Of a stretch of DNA of 23,695 bases, positions 8,119 through 14,717 are shown piece by piece. The notes below the pieces were generated by a model. The model saw only the letters and a program-made list of their open reading frames with translations. It ran no database searches and was not told where the DNA came from. This DNA is from an archaeon. GTDB lineage: Archaea > Thermoproteota > Nitrososphaeria > Nitrososphaerales > Nitrosopumilaceae. Each line of letters opens with the position of its first letter. Position 1 is the stretch's first letter. Made by a program: the position numbers and the translations under genes. The DNA lies in contig SBBK01000160.1 of NCBI GenBank assembly GCA_005240025.1, positions 1 to 23,695 on the forward strand, written 5' to 3'.

Positions 8119-8140
8119 TATGATATCAAGTCATCGCTAG
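8119..8140 (+). other. tRNA-Trp intron 1 (22 nt, non-canonical position 28/29)
   Basis: Removing 8119-8140 is needed to complete the anticodon stem. The flanks fold as a bulge-helix-bulge: central helix GGCG (8113-8116) with CGCT (8135-8138), 3-nt bulges 8117-8119 and 8139-8141, and an inner 5-bp helix 8120-8124 with 8130-8134. Cleavage after the second bulge base on each side gives exactly this intron. Confidence 0.82.
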
Positions 8141-8149
8141 AGGCTCCAG

Positions 8150-8204
8150 AAGCAATACAATCCAAACTGATTTCACAAGATGATGTGAGTTTGGAGCTGC
8201 AGTG
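8150..8204 (+). other. tRNA-Trp intron 2 (55 nt, canonical position 37/38)
   Basis: The intron lies after G37 of the anticodon loop. The junction folds with bulges AGA (8148-8150) and TGA (8203-8205) around a 4-bp helix CTCC/GCAG that has one C-C mismatch. Inside is an 8-bp stem TCCAAACT (8161-8168) with AGTTTGGA (8188-8195). CTGA at 8167-8170 and ATGATGT near 8180-8186 resemble boxes D and C. Confidence 0.85.
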
Positions 8205-8297
8205 ACCTGTAGATCGCCGGTTCAACTCCGGTCGGCCCCACATTATTTGTGTTTTGAAACTACCAAATTGGAATCCGGTTTTTTGCCTGTTTGCGGA

Positions 8298-8849
8298 TTA
8301 TTTTGAAATTGCATTCCACCAGCCAGTTTTGTACAACTGGTCAGTGTAAATACGTGATAGTTTTTTCCATGCTTTTTCTAGGTCTTCTCTGAATCGCTCA
8401 ATGTCCTCTTTGTTTGATAAAGTCATTGTTTTGTCTTTGCGGTATGCCACACCTATGCCGACGCTGTGTACCAGACCGTTTCTTACTTCGAACAGTCTGG
8501 ACATTTCGCGAGTAAATTCCTCATCAAAGATTTTCCAGTCCAGAAAGAGGCGTATTTTTCTGTTTAGCGGAATGAGGTTCAATACATACAGCAGTCTTTT
8601 GCTTTTTTCATCGTGATTATGTCCAACAATCAAAAACCGGATCATCTCATCGAAGATAAATCCCATTTTAGAAAAGACTGCGAGAATCTCATCCCTGCTG
8701 CCCAGTGACGCAAACTCTGGTTGAGAGAATCCAGGTTCAATCAGTCCGTTATTGATGAAGGTGTGGCCATTTTTTAGCATCAGATAAAGTCTAAAATTTT
8801 TTGGTATCTTTTTGCTTTTAGCTAGTTTCAGGTATGCAAGATCATCCAT
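8298..8849 (-). CDS. HEPN-like protein of unknown function
   Basis: This is a 183-residue soluble, mainly helical protein from ATG 8849. A TTG at 8873 in frame is an alternative, but a TTAATT box near 8873-8878 places transcription start at the ATG. The central region has a long helix (IFDEMIRFLIVGHNHDEK), a basic linker, then FEVRNGLVHS with Arg123 and His128. R-x4-H preceded by an acidic helix and with Asn after Arg is the catalytic signature of HEPN ribonucleases in toxin-antitoxin, CRISPR and phage-defence systems. It can also be found in non-catalytic HEPN proteins. No antitoxin-like partner (MNT or similar) is adjacent. It lies alone between tRNA-Trp and aconitase. The HEPN reading is inference from one motif and helix content. 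Confidence 0.6.
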   Translation of the reverse strand: MDDLAYLKLAKSKKIPKNFRLYLMLKNGHTFINNGLIEPGFSQPEFASLGSRDEILAVFSKMGFIFDEMIRFLIVGHNHDEKSKRLLYVLNLIPLNRKIRLFLDWKIFDEEFTREMSRLFEVRNGLVHSVGIGVAYRKDKTMTLSNKEDIERFREDLEKAWKKLSRIYTDQLYKTGWWNAISK

Positions 8850-8927
8850 ACCTGGACGAAACGTGCAAACCAATTAAGAATTTCTTTGATTTCCAGAGAT
8901 TCAAACATCATATTCTGATATCTCGGT

Positions 8928-8944
8928 GATAAAAAATCCAAAAC
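8928..8944 (-). terminator. Possible T-rich terminator after aconitase
   Basis: Just past the aconitase stop codon the minus strand reads GTTTTGGATTTTTTATC, a U-rich tract of the sort at which archaeal RNA polymerase terminates. No strong hairpin precedes it. Confidence 0.35.
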
Positions 8945-8948
8945 GAAA

Positions 8949-11219
8949 TTAGCTGTTTTTATTGCGCAAAACGTTCAGTGCGGAGCCTTGTCTGAACCAT
9001 TCAATCTGGGAAGTGTTGAAGGTATGCAAAAGAGATATCTCGTCTTTTTTTCCGTTGCTGTGTGTTATGATGCATTTTAGTGGTTTGCCTTGTTGTAATT
9101 TGCCCAACTCTACAAGACTCAGTCTGTCTGTTTCCTGAATCCCGTCATAATCAGAAGGATTTGAAAACGTCAGTGCCAGCAGCCCTTGCTTTTTGAGATT
9201 TGTCTCATGAATTCTTGCAAATGATTTTGCAATCACTGCGCCGCACCCCAAAAATCTCGGTGTGAGCGCAGCGTGTTCTCTGCTGCTTCCCTCCCCATAG
9301 TTGGCGTCTCCGATTATTACCCATTTGAGCCCCCTTTCCTTGTATTGGCGTGCTATTTTTGGAAAGGGTTCGGTGTTGTTGTTTAGCATGTTTTTGCCCT
9401 TACCAGTGTCGCCGTTGAACGCATTGACGGCGCCCAGCAACAGATTGTCACTAAGATTGTCCAGATGTCCTCGATATGACAGCCACGCGCCAGCAGGCGA
9501 GATGTGATCGGTTGTGCATTTTCCCTTTGCCTTGACCATTATTGGTAAATCGACATAATCTTTGCCGTCCCAGGGGGCAAACGGTTCCAGTTTTTGCAGT
9601 CTGCTGCTGTTGGGATCAATTACCACCTGCACTGAATCTGGATCCTTTGATGGTGCAACATATACATCAACTCCCTCTTTGAAGCCATTTTTTGGGACAT
9701 CGGGTGCGGTTTCCGGCGGTGCGAGCCTGAACTTGGTTCCGTCCTGCGCGGTAAGTTCATCAGCAACAGGATTGAAGGACAGCCGTCCTGCAAGTGACAG
9801 GGCTATTATCAGCTCAGGGCTGCCAATGAAATTCATGGTGTTTCTTTTTCCGTCGTTGCGTCCTGGAAAGTTTCTGTTAAACGACGTGATGATTGTGTTG
9901 GGAGTATCGTTTTTCAGCTCAGGCCTGCTCCACTGGCCTATGCATGGTCCACATGCGTTTGCAAGAACTGTTGCGCCTATATCATCAAGCATCTGCATTT
10001 GTCCGTCGCGCTCTATTGTTGCACGGACTTGCTCGGAGCCTGGCGTGACAAGAAGTGGAATTTTTGCCTTGAGTCCTTTTTTCTTTGCCTGCTTTGCAAC
10101 ACTTGCTGCGCGAGACATGTCCTCATATGAAGAGTTGGTGCAGCTTCCAATCAGCGCAACAGAAATCTCATCGACGTAGCCATTTTTTTTCACATCCTCT
10201 GCTAGCTTGGAAATAGGCCTTGCCAGATCTGGCGTGTGTGGCCCCACTATGTGGGGCTCTAGCCTTGAGAGATCAATTTCAATTACTTTGTCAAAATATT
10301 TGTCTGGATTTTTTTCCACATCATCATCTTCAGTCAGCAGTTCTTTGTGTTGATTTGCCAGATCTGCCAGCTTACCGCGCCCGGTAGCTCGAAGATAGTT
10401 TGCCATCTTTTCATCATATTCAAAAAGCGAGCATGTTGCGCCAATCTCTGCACCCATGTTCGTTATGGTTGCCTTGCCGGTACAGCTTATCGTCTTTGCT
10501 CCCGGACCAAAGTATTCAATTATTGCATTTGTTCCGCCAGATACGGTGAGCTGTCCTGCAACATACAGGATGATGTCCTTTGGTGCGGTCCATCCGGTCA
10601 TTGCGCCTTTAAGATAAACTCCGATTCGTTTTGGATAGAGCAGCTCCCAGGGCATTCCTGCCATGACTTCGGCTGCATCCATACCGCCCACACCAATGGC
10701 CACCATTCCAAGGCCGCCGGCATTTGGCGTGTGGGAGTCGGTTCCAATCATCAGTCCGCCCGGAAAGGCGTAGTTTTCCAACACCACCTGATGTATGATG
10801 CCGGCGCCCGGCTTCCAGAATCCCGCTCCGTATTTTTTGGCAGACGATTCTAAAAACGCGTAAACCTCATTGTTTTGGTATAGTGCAAGTTTTGTGTCCT
10901 CTTTTGCTCCAGCTTTTGCCTGAATTAGATGATCACAGTGGACGGTGGTCGGCAGGTTTATTTGTTTTAGCCCTGCCTGCATGAATTCCAGCATGACTGT
11001 CTGGCCGGTTACATCCTGTAACGCGACTCTGTCCGGTTTCAAAAAGACATAGTTTTTTCCGCGCTCTGGTTCCTGCCCGTCAAATTCTGTCATGTGTCCC
11101 ACGAGGATTTTTTCGCTCAGTGTAAGTGGACGATTAACCAGTTTTCTGAATTTTGAAACGTTGGTTTTTATTTTTTCATAGACTCCAAGTACGAGTTGCG
11201 GTGTTGTTTCTACTTCCAT
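8949..11219 (-). CDS. Aconitate hydratase, mitochondrial type
   Basis: This is a 756-residue aconitase from ATG 11219. It interconverts citrate and isocitrate through a [4Fe-4S] cluster. The cluster ligands are all present: Cys360 in GSCTNSS, and Cys423/Cys426 in ACGPCIGQW. Other family marks are the VALQDVTGQ-x-VMLEFMQAGL segment, TVHCDHLIQA, GTDSHTPNAGGLGM and the swivel-domain GDANYGEGSSREHAA. The VALQDVTGQ...TVHCDHL layout and size match the mitochondrial aconitase group rather than bacterial AcnA/IRP or AcnB. A longer reading begins at GTG 11291. It is less likely because the TATA box at 11251-11257 lies inside it and homologous enzymes begin near the PQLVLGVYEKI segment. In ammonia-oxidising archaea this enzyme serves an oxidative or partial TCA cycle. 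Confidence 0.95.
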   Translation of the reverse strand: MEVETTPQLVLGVYEKIKTNVSKFRKLVNRPLTLSEKILVGHMTEFDGQEPERGKNYVFLKPDRVALQDVTGQTVMLEFMQAGLKQINLPTTVHCDHLIQAKAGAKEDTKLALYQNNEVYAFLESSAKKYGAGFWKPGAGIIHQVVLENYAFPGGLMIGTDSHTPNAGGLGMVAIGVGGMDAAEVMAGMPWELLYPKRIGVYLKGAMTGWTAPKDIILYVAGQLTVSGGTNAIIEYFGPGAKTISCTGKATITNMGAEIGATCSLFEYDEKMANYLRATGRGKLADLANQHKELLTEDDDVEKNPDKYFDKVIEIDLSRLEPHIVGPHTPDLARPISKLAEDVKKNGYVDEISVALIGSCTNSSYEDMSRAASVAKQAKKKGLKAKIPLLVTPGSEQVRATIERDGQMQMLDDIGATVLANACGPCIGQWSRPELKNDTPNTIITSFNRNFPGRNDGKRNTMNFIGSPELIIALSLAGRLSFNPVADELTAQDGTKFRLAPPETAPDVPKNGFKEGVDVYVAPSKDPDSVQVVIDPNSSRLQKLEPFAPWDGKDYVDLPIMVKAKGKCTTDHISPAGAWLSYRGHLDNLSDNLLLGAVNAFNGDTGKGKNMLNNNTEPFPKIARQYKERGLKWVIIGDANYGEGSSREHAALTPRFLGCGAVIAKSFARIHETNLKKQGLLALTFSNPSDYDGIQETDRLSLVELGKLQQGKPLKCIITHSNGKKDEISLLHTFNTSQIEWFRQGSALNVLRNKNS

Positions 11220-11250
11220 TTGTGAACCAACCAGATAATGAATTGGTTTG

Positions 11251-11257
11251 TTATAAA
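11251..11257 (-). promoter_or_regulatory. TATA box of the aconitase gene
   Basis: TTTATAA on the minus strand lies about 35 bases upstream of ATG 11219. This predicts a very short 5' leader and argues against the upstream GTG start. Confidence 0.45.
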
Positions 11258-11333
11258 TCGTATCAGAATTTTCTGATGTCTTGATTTCCACCTTAAGATT
11301 GCTGGTAAAAACACGTGATCAGATTTGCCAACA

Positions 11334-11399
11334 GTTATAAGCCAAAGACAACGATGATCGTAAGAGGCATGCTATGATTCACATTCCGCATAAAGGAGG
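11334..11399 (+). promoter_or_regulatory. Promoter, leader and strong Shine-Dalgarno site for the 211-residue protein
   Basis: GTTATAAG at 11334-11341 is a TATA box predicting transcription from about 11364. AAAGGAGG at 11392-11399 is a near-perfect Shine-Dalgarno site 8 bases before TTG 11408, and it decides that start. A 14-codon frame (ATG 11374 to TAA 11418, beginning MIHIPHKGG) spans the site and overlaps the main start. Confidence 0.55.
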
Positions 11400-11407
11400 C
11401 CAGCTGT

Positions 11408-12043
11408 TTGGTCAATAAGGGATTTCCAAGCTTTGGCATGTCGCAGGCCGGCGCGTACATTGCAGCCCTGAAAAATTACAATCTGCCTGATTTTATTTTA
11501 AAAAAAGTCGCAAAAGAATGCGATTCCAATCTTTTAGAAAGGGGTCGTCTCGATGACAGGCTCCAAAGCATGAACGATGATGCACTAACAATGCTGCATC
11601 GGGTTTTTATTGACTGTGACAGCGACGAGGCAGGCAAATTTGCCGATTACAGATTTTACGCATATGTCGCAAGCATGTACCACAAGTGCGATATTTTGAT
11701 AAACGAATCAATTCCGGGCGCGTCTGGCAAAAACCACAAAGTCCCAGTTGCGGTCAAAAACAACGGCATGTATATTGCTGTAGCATTTAACAAGTCAACT
11801 GGCACCCCTGTCCAAAAACGCGAGGCAATCAAGTTCTATGGCATAGTAGATGACATCAAAAAAGGAGACCACGGCACCATGCTTACCGATGCGATTTTTG
11901 GCACGTCAGTCGGATTCAAGGGTGAGTCTTTGGTGGAACTGGAAAAACTAAGCAAATCAAGAAGGTCGGATGCAGAGAACAGGTTGGAAATCAAGACAGC
12001 GAATTTTGAAAATAGAATTTATTCTGTCACCAAGTGCAGCTAA
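11408..12043 (+). CDS. Conserved-looking protein of unknown function
   Basis: This is a 211-residue soluble protein that I do not recognise. It starts at TTG 11408 because of the strong Shine-Dalgarno site; ATG 11438 (MSQAGAYIAAL) is the alternative. The first half is helical (DFILKKVAKECDSNLLERGR, then DDALTMLHRVFIDCDSDEAG). The middle (HKVPVAVKNNGMYIAVAFNK) looks like a beta hairpin followed by REAIKFYGIVDDIKKGDHG, then a Gly/Thr-rich turn and a charged helix ending near the C-terminus. No transmembrane segment, signal peptide or Cys pair is visible. It stands alone, divergent from aconitase and convergent with the zinc-ribbon gene. A leadered mRNA in a mostly leaderless neighbourhood suggests translational control. 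Confidence 0.75.
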   Translation: MVNKGFPSFGMSQAGAYIAALKNYNLPDFILKKVAKECDSNLLERGRLDDRLQSMNDDALTMLHRVFIDCDSDEAGKFADYRFYAYVASMYHKCDILINESIPGASGKNHKVPVAVKNNGMYIAVAFNKSTGTPVQKREAIKFYGIVDDIKKGDHGTMLTDAIFGTSVGFKGESLVELEKLSKSRRSDAENRLEIKTANFENRIYSVTKCS

Positions 12044-12064
12044 AGCCATCGCACCCGCTCATTT

Positions 12065-12247
12065 TCATAATATTTTGCTTGAGTGGCGCGGTCTTACATG
12101 TAAGATGGAGTTGCAGCATGGGCACTTGGTGCCGTTCCATTTCAGATAGACACAGCACATGCCGCACCTTTTTTGGCCATTGTATCTGAGCGATATTTGG
12201 CCGATTTGGTCCTGATATTTTGTCTTGCAGGCTCTGCAAATTAACAT
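12065..12247 (-). CDS. Small zinc-ribbon protein
   Basis: This 60-residue protein has three Cys pairs: CRAC at 4-7, CGMC at 28-31 and CPCC at 42-45. The spacing suits one or two zinc sites. Between them are basic and aromatic residues (SLRYNGQKR, VYLKWNG). Very small Cys-rich proteins of this layout are common in ammonia-oxidising archaea, where the role is unknown; nucleic-acid or protein binding is the usual guess. ATG 12247 begins MLICRACK. A frame overlapping most of it in another phase has no Cys pattern and is disregarded. The gene ends 21 bases from the convergent 211-residue gene. Confidence 0.72.
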   Translation of the reverse strand: MLICRACKTKYQDQIGQISLRYNGQKRCGMCCVYLKWNGTKCPCCNSILHVRPRHSSKIL

Positions 12248-12286
12248 GGTGTGATTTGGTTTTGCAGAGATTAAAATGGCCGGTAA

Positions 12287-12856
12287 TTATACAATTACCT
12301 TCATATCAGTTGTGTCAATGGTCATAAAATAGGGGTCCTTTGTTGTAGGCTCGAAATTTTTCCCATATTGCACAAACGGCAAATCACCAAAGATGTGTTT
12401 TGACCATACATCATGGACTAGCTCGGCATGTTTTTTGAATTTTTTTTGTCTTAGAAACTCGTGCGATAATTCATGCGATACTGCGGTGCAGTTTTTTTGC
12501 GCCATAAAAGAAATGTCGTTTTGGTTTTTGGGTTTTTGCCAGTAAATCATGCCAAAGTTTTCTGCATGATACCCTTCACAGGTGCAGTCTGTCCATAGCG
12601 GCCTGAAATTACATAAATAAAAATGAAAGGTTTCCTGCCCGCGTTTTCTGTGGTCCTCAAGCAGTGTTGCAGTATCAATTCGTCGCAAAATGCTTTGTTT
12701 TTGCACCAGCATTTGATCGCACTGTACCTCGATGTCTTTTGAGAAGGTGTCGTGGATCCATTTTTTGTAAAATTCTGAGAGGAGCTGTATGTACTGGTAT
12801 TCGCCTGTCCGGGTATCAAGATCGTCTCTGGTGACCAGAAATATGAAATGAAGCAT
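12287..12856 (-). CDS. HExxH-containing protein, putative metalloprotease-like
   Basis: This 189-residue protein has the motif SHELSHEFLRQKKF at about 127-140. HELSH is a zincin HExxH, with a possible third ligand in the following KKHAELVHDVW helix. Upstream is a Cys-containing segment (FYLCNFRPLWTDCTCEGYHA) and an aromatic stretch that may form the beta sheet before the active helix. There is no signal peptide, so action is probably cytoplasmic. It follows the AsnC-domain gene by 18 bases on the same strand, likely one transcript. I do not recognise a named family; protease activity is inferred from the motif alone. Confidence 0.72.
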   Translation of the reverse strand: MLHFIFLVTRDDLDTRTGEYQYIQLLSEFYKKWIHDTFSKDIEVQCDQMLVQKQSILRRIDTATLLEDHRKRGQETFHFYLCNFRPLWTDCTCEGYHAENFGMIYWQKPKNQNDISFMAQKNCTAVSHELSHEFLRQKKFKKHAELVHDVWSKHIFGDLPFVQYGKNFEPTTKDPYFMTIDTTDMKVIV

Positions 12857-12874
12857 GAGAATAAAAAGAGGTGA

Positions 12875-13114
12875 TTAAGATTGACCCTCAATACCCATAA
12901 GGGTTAGTGTAGATCTGATTTTTTCGATTTTGCGAATCTTCCATGTAATGGTCTCGCGCAGTGCCTCAACCGTTGGAGACTCGATTTTGGCCAAGATGTC
13001 GTATGCGCCAAAGGTGCCGTGAACCTCTTTTACCCCATCCAGGGACTTGAGCTGTTTTATGATGGATTCTTCTGATCCCAGTTCACAGTTTATCAGAACG
13101 TATGCTGTTGCCAT
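12875..13114 (-). CDS. Stand-alone AsnC/Lrp ligand-binding (RAM) domain protein
   Basis: This 79-residue protein consists only of the C-terminal domain of Lrp/AsnC regulators. It starts ATAYVLINCELGSEE, then a helix IIKQLKSLDGVKEVHGTFG, then AYDILAKIESPTVEALRETI. This is the alpha/beta sandwich that binds amino acids and forms dimers and octamers. There is no HTH, so it cannot bind DNA by itself. Such stand-alone domains are thought to modulate full-length Lrp proteins or sense small molecules. A TATA box at 13134-13141 supports ATG 13114 as a leaderless start. The HExxH gene follows. Confidence 0.88.
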   Translation of the reverse strand: MATAYVLINCELGSEESIIKQLKSLDGVKEVHGTFGAYDILAKIESPTVEALRETITWKIRKIEKIRSTLTLMGIEGQS

Positions 13115-13133
13115 GATATCGTATACACCACGA

Positions 13134-13141
13134 CATATATG
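13134..13141 (-). promoter_or_regulatory. TATA box of the AsnC-domain gene
   Basis: CATATATG is centred about 24 bases upstream of ATG 13114, matching a leaderless archaeal promoter. Confidence 0.5.
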
Positions 13142-13161
13142 AATAAACCTATTGGCTATTG

Positions 13162-13540
13162 CTATTTTTGAGAAATTTTAAGAATTTCGCCCCAGATTTG
13201 TGAAACCGGCATGACAGAAAGTCTTGATATTCTCACAAGATCCAAGCCCTCAGATGTCTTGTTTGATCTCGTCTGTGACTGATCTGTCCAGCCTGCTTTT
13301 GAATTTGACATCTGTGGATCTCGGATCTTTTTCCTTTGGGTTTGGATATGGCTCGATACCACCATTGTTCCGACAATCTGTTTTTCGGCGCCTGAATGAT
13401 AAAAAAGTGCAAGATCGCCTTTTTTCATCCCGGGTGCTTTAGCGCCAAGCTGTTGTGGATTCCATCCCGGTTTGTCTTTTTTTCTTTTTGCAGTCTATCA
13501 ATGTTGTGCTTGGTTCCTGCCTGAGCCAGTAGTTTGCCAT
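13162..13540 (-). pseudogene. EVE-domain (PUA-like) protein gene, frameshifted
   Basis: An EVE/thymocyte-nuclear-protein-1-type gene is recognisable only by joining three reading frames. From ATG 13540 one frame gives MANYWLRQEPST. The next gives HNIDRLQKEKKT and DGIHNSLALKH. A third gives MKKGDLALFYHSG and EKQIVGTMVV. Another change of phase gives EPYPNPKEKDPR and VKFKSRLDRSVT. The previous frame then returns with GLDLVRISRLSVMPVSQIW to the stop at 13162. In order these are the family's YWL-x2-EPST, DG(V/I)-x-N, MKKGD-x-x-FYHSG, PYP and LVR-x-SRLSVMPV blocks. EVE domains bind modified bases in DNA or RNA. At least four frameshifts argue for a pseudogene, though poor base calling is an alternative. 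An intact frame from 13428 encodes only 88 residues, scrambled in the middle. Confidence 0.82.
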
Positions 13541-13798
13541 CATCCTGTATTTTTTTCAGATGATATTTTCTCGGTGCTTGAATTTGTACCCCGGCACTGA
13601 CTCACACACTGTCATTGGTTTTTAGCCTGAATCTCTAGTGTGCTCTGTAGCCGGGGTAGCCCCATGTCGCACACCTGGGTGAAACCAGAACTCATCTCTA
13701 AGCATCATTTCATTCCAGTCCGTCTGTGTGTCTTTTTAGGGCATCAACTGCTTGGTTTTCGCAGATATTAATTGTTTGAAATTTCGAGAGAAAGGCAT
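13541..13798 (-). other. Probable relic DNA upstream of the EVE pseudogene
   Basis: No intact gene is seen here. One minus-strand frame from ATG 13798 reads 20 codons to TAA, then a protein-like stretch (TDWNEMMLRDEFWFHPGV) to another TAA. It continues in phase as MTVCESVPGYKFKHREN to a TGA, in the same phase as the start of the EVE pseudogene. The aromatic-rich content looks coding but is interrupted three times. It may be a second decayed gene or chance. Confidence 0.25.
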
Positions 13799-13872
13799 GG
13801 CAAATTTGTGGGGACTTGAAGAAGCCATATTTGGATGTATCCTTATTTCCAGTCCGCAGCATCGAACGTTAC

Positions 13873-13907
13873 AAAAAAAGAAAAAAAGCTGCCCAGTTAT
13901 TGAGCAG
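13873..13907 (-). terminator. Hairpin plus T-run terminator after the secreted-protein gene
   Basis: On the minus strand CTGCTC (13907-13902) and GGGCAG (13894-13889) form a 6-bp stem with one G-U pair and a 7-base loop. It is followed by two runs of seven T separated by C (13887-13873). The stem includes the stop codon of the gene at 13897. Confidence 0.7.
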
Positions 13908-14643
13908 GAATTACAGGTTCTGGGATTGGTTGTGTTGGAGTGACGGTTGCAGAACCCACCAGCATCAACGGCATCCTTGTACCGTTGTCCTTGTACTGTA
14001 TGTGTGAGTTTGTAAACGCAATTGCATACTCGTTTCCCTGTATGGGGGCATAGTGTCCCTTTAGATGTATGTCGATTATCGCACCATCGCTGAGCGTTCC
14101 AGTTCCTTTGAGTGCTATGACATTTCCTCGTACATGGCCTCTAAGGTCCAGCTTTGCGTTTTTGTCGGCTACAGAAATGTCGCCAATTGCGGTTATTTCC
14201 CAGTTTCCACCGTTCAAGTGATGGCCTTTGCCAGACAACCCGATTGATGATACAAATGCCTGTCCACCAAGTATCGCATACCCATTTGCCTTGCCTTCGT
14301 ATGTCAGATCTGCCAGTTTGCCTGTGGGTCCGGATATGTCCGTGGCTTTGTCTCTGATTCTGTCAGTATTTTCTCTGACCTTGGCAACCCTGTCCTGTCT
14401 GTCTGACTTTTTCGAGGTTTTTTCAATTCTTTTTAGTTCCTCTCTTTGCTTGTCCTTTCTTTTTTGATCGTCTGCTTTGTCTGATTGGGCATCAGCTGTG
14501 ACGGTGTTTGTTTCCGTACTTGAAGGCGTGGCAGATTCTGTGGTGTCACCGGTAGTTTGCGCATATGCACTTGATGCCGGGGCCAGCACCACTGCCAACA
14601 TCAGTGCCATCGCTTCCAGGTACTTGGCTGTATTTTTTGTCAT
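13897..14643 (-). CDS. Secreted protein with charged coiled-coil linker, unknown function
   Basis: This is a 248-residue protein from ATG 14643. Residues about 1-28 are a signal peptide (basic MTKNTAKY, hydrophobic AMALMLAVVLA, then SSAYAQ cleavage region). A Thr/Ser-rich stretch follows, then about 50 strongly charged residues (DKQREELKRIEKTSKKSDRQ) likely forming a coiled coil or rod. The C-terminal 130 residues are beta-rich with repeated Gly turns (GNWEITAIGDISVADKNAK, LRGHVRGNVIALKGTG), ending in a Pro-rich tail. The product is probably exported and lies at the cell surface. No catalytic motif or cysteine is visible. GTG 14649 is two codons upstream, but the TATA box at 14665-14673 supports the ATG. 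The gene has its own promoter and terminator, so it is monocistronic. Confidence 0.82.
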   Translation of the reverse strand: MTKNTAKYLEAMALMLAVVLAPASSAYAQTTGDTTESATPSSTETNTVTADAQSDKADDQKRKDKQREELKRIEKTSKKSDRQDRVAKVRENTDRIRDKATDISGPTGKLADLTYEGKANGYAILGGQAFVSSIGLSGKGHHLNGGNWEITAIGDISVADKNAKLDLRGHVRGNVIALKGTGTLSDGAIIDIHLKGHYAPIQGNEYAIAFTNSHIQYKDNGTRMPLMLVGSATVTPTQPIPEPVIPAQ

Positions 14644-14664
14644 TGACACACATAAAGTGATTTT

Positions 14665-14673
14665 CTTTTAAAG
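14665..14673 (-). promoter_or_regulatory. TATA box of the secreted-protein gene
   Basis: CTTTAAAAG on the minus strand is centred 26 bases upstream of ATG 14643, implying a leaderless transcript. Confidence 0.6.
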
Positions 14674-14690
14674 GGTCACGCAGCTTTGCT

Positions 14691-14707
14691 ACTGATGAAT
14701 TATCAGT
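14691..14707. repeat. Perfect inverted repeat downstream of pheT
   Basis: ACTGAT-GAATT-ATCAGT is a 6-bp inverted repeat with a 5-base loop. It lies 11 bases after the pheT stop and about 50 bases upstream of the secreted-protein start. It could act as a terminator hairpin for pheST or an operator for the downstream gene. Confidence 0.5.
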
Positions 14708-14717
14708 GAGGTTGGCT

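Larger units (their letters stand above)
8090..8240 (+). tRNA. tRNA-Trp (CCA anticodon) with two introns
   Basis: The acceptor stem GGGGTCG (8090-8096) pairs with CGGCCCC (8233-8239), followed by discriminator A8240. The D-arm runs from 8099 to 8115. The T-arm has a GCCGG stem and loop TTCAACT (8216-8232). The anticodon arm forms only if two segments are removed. Exon AC (8117-8118) joins AGGCTCCAG (8141-8149), which joins ACCTGT (8205-8210), giving a perfect ACAGG/CCTGT stem and loop CTCCAGA. Each junction forms a bulge-helix-bulge, the substrate of archaeal tRNA endonuclease. 3' CCA is not encoded. The mature sequence closely resembles archaeal tRNA-Trp. TrpRS, its partner, is encoded at 17766. 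Confidence 0.9.

Noticed and set aside
10347..10853. Plus-strand open frame of 168 codons, and another at 9562-10179, inside the aconitase gene
   Set aside because: Both are antisense shadows of aconitase, which is intact with all iron-sulfur ligands.
13650..13690. tRNA-like string GCCGGGGTAGCCCC
   Set aside because: No acceptor, anticodon or T-arm partner sequences follow.
13752..14007. Two short plus-strand frames near the terminator region
   Set aside because: They read through the poly-A side of a terminator and the end of the secreted-protein gene, with no plausible protein pattern.
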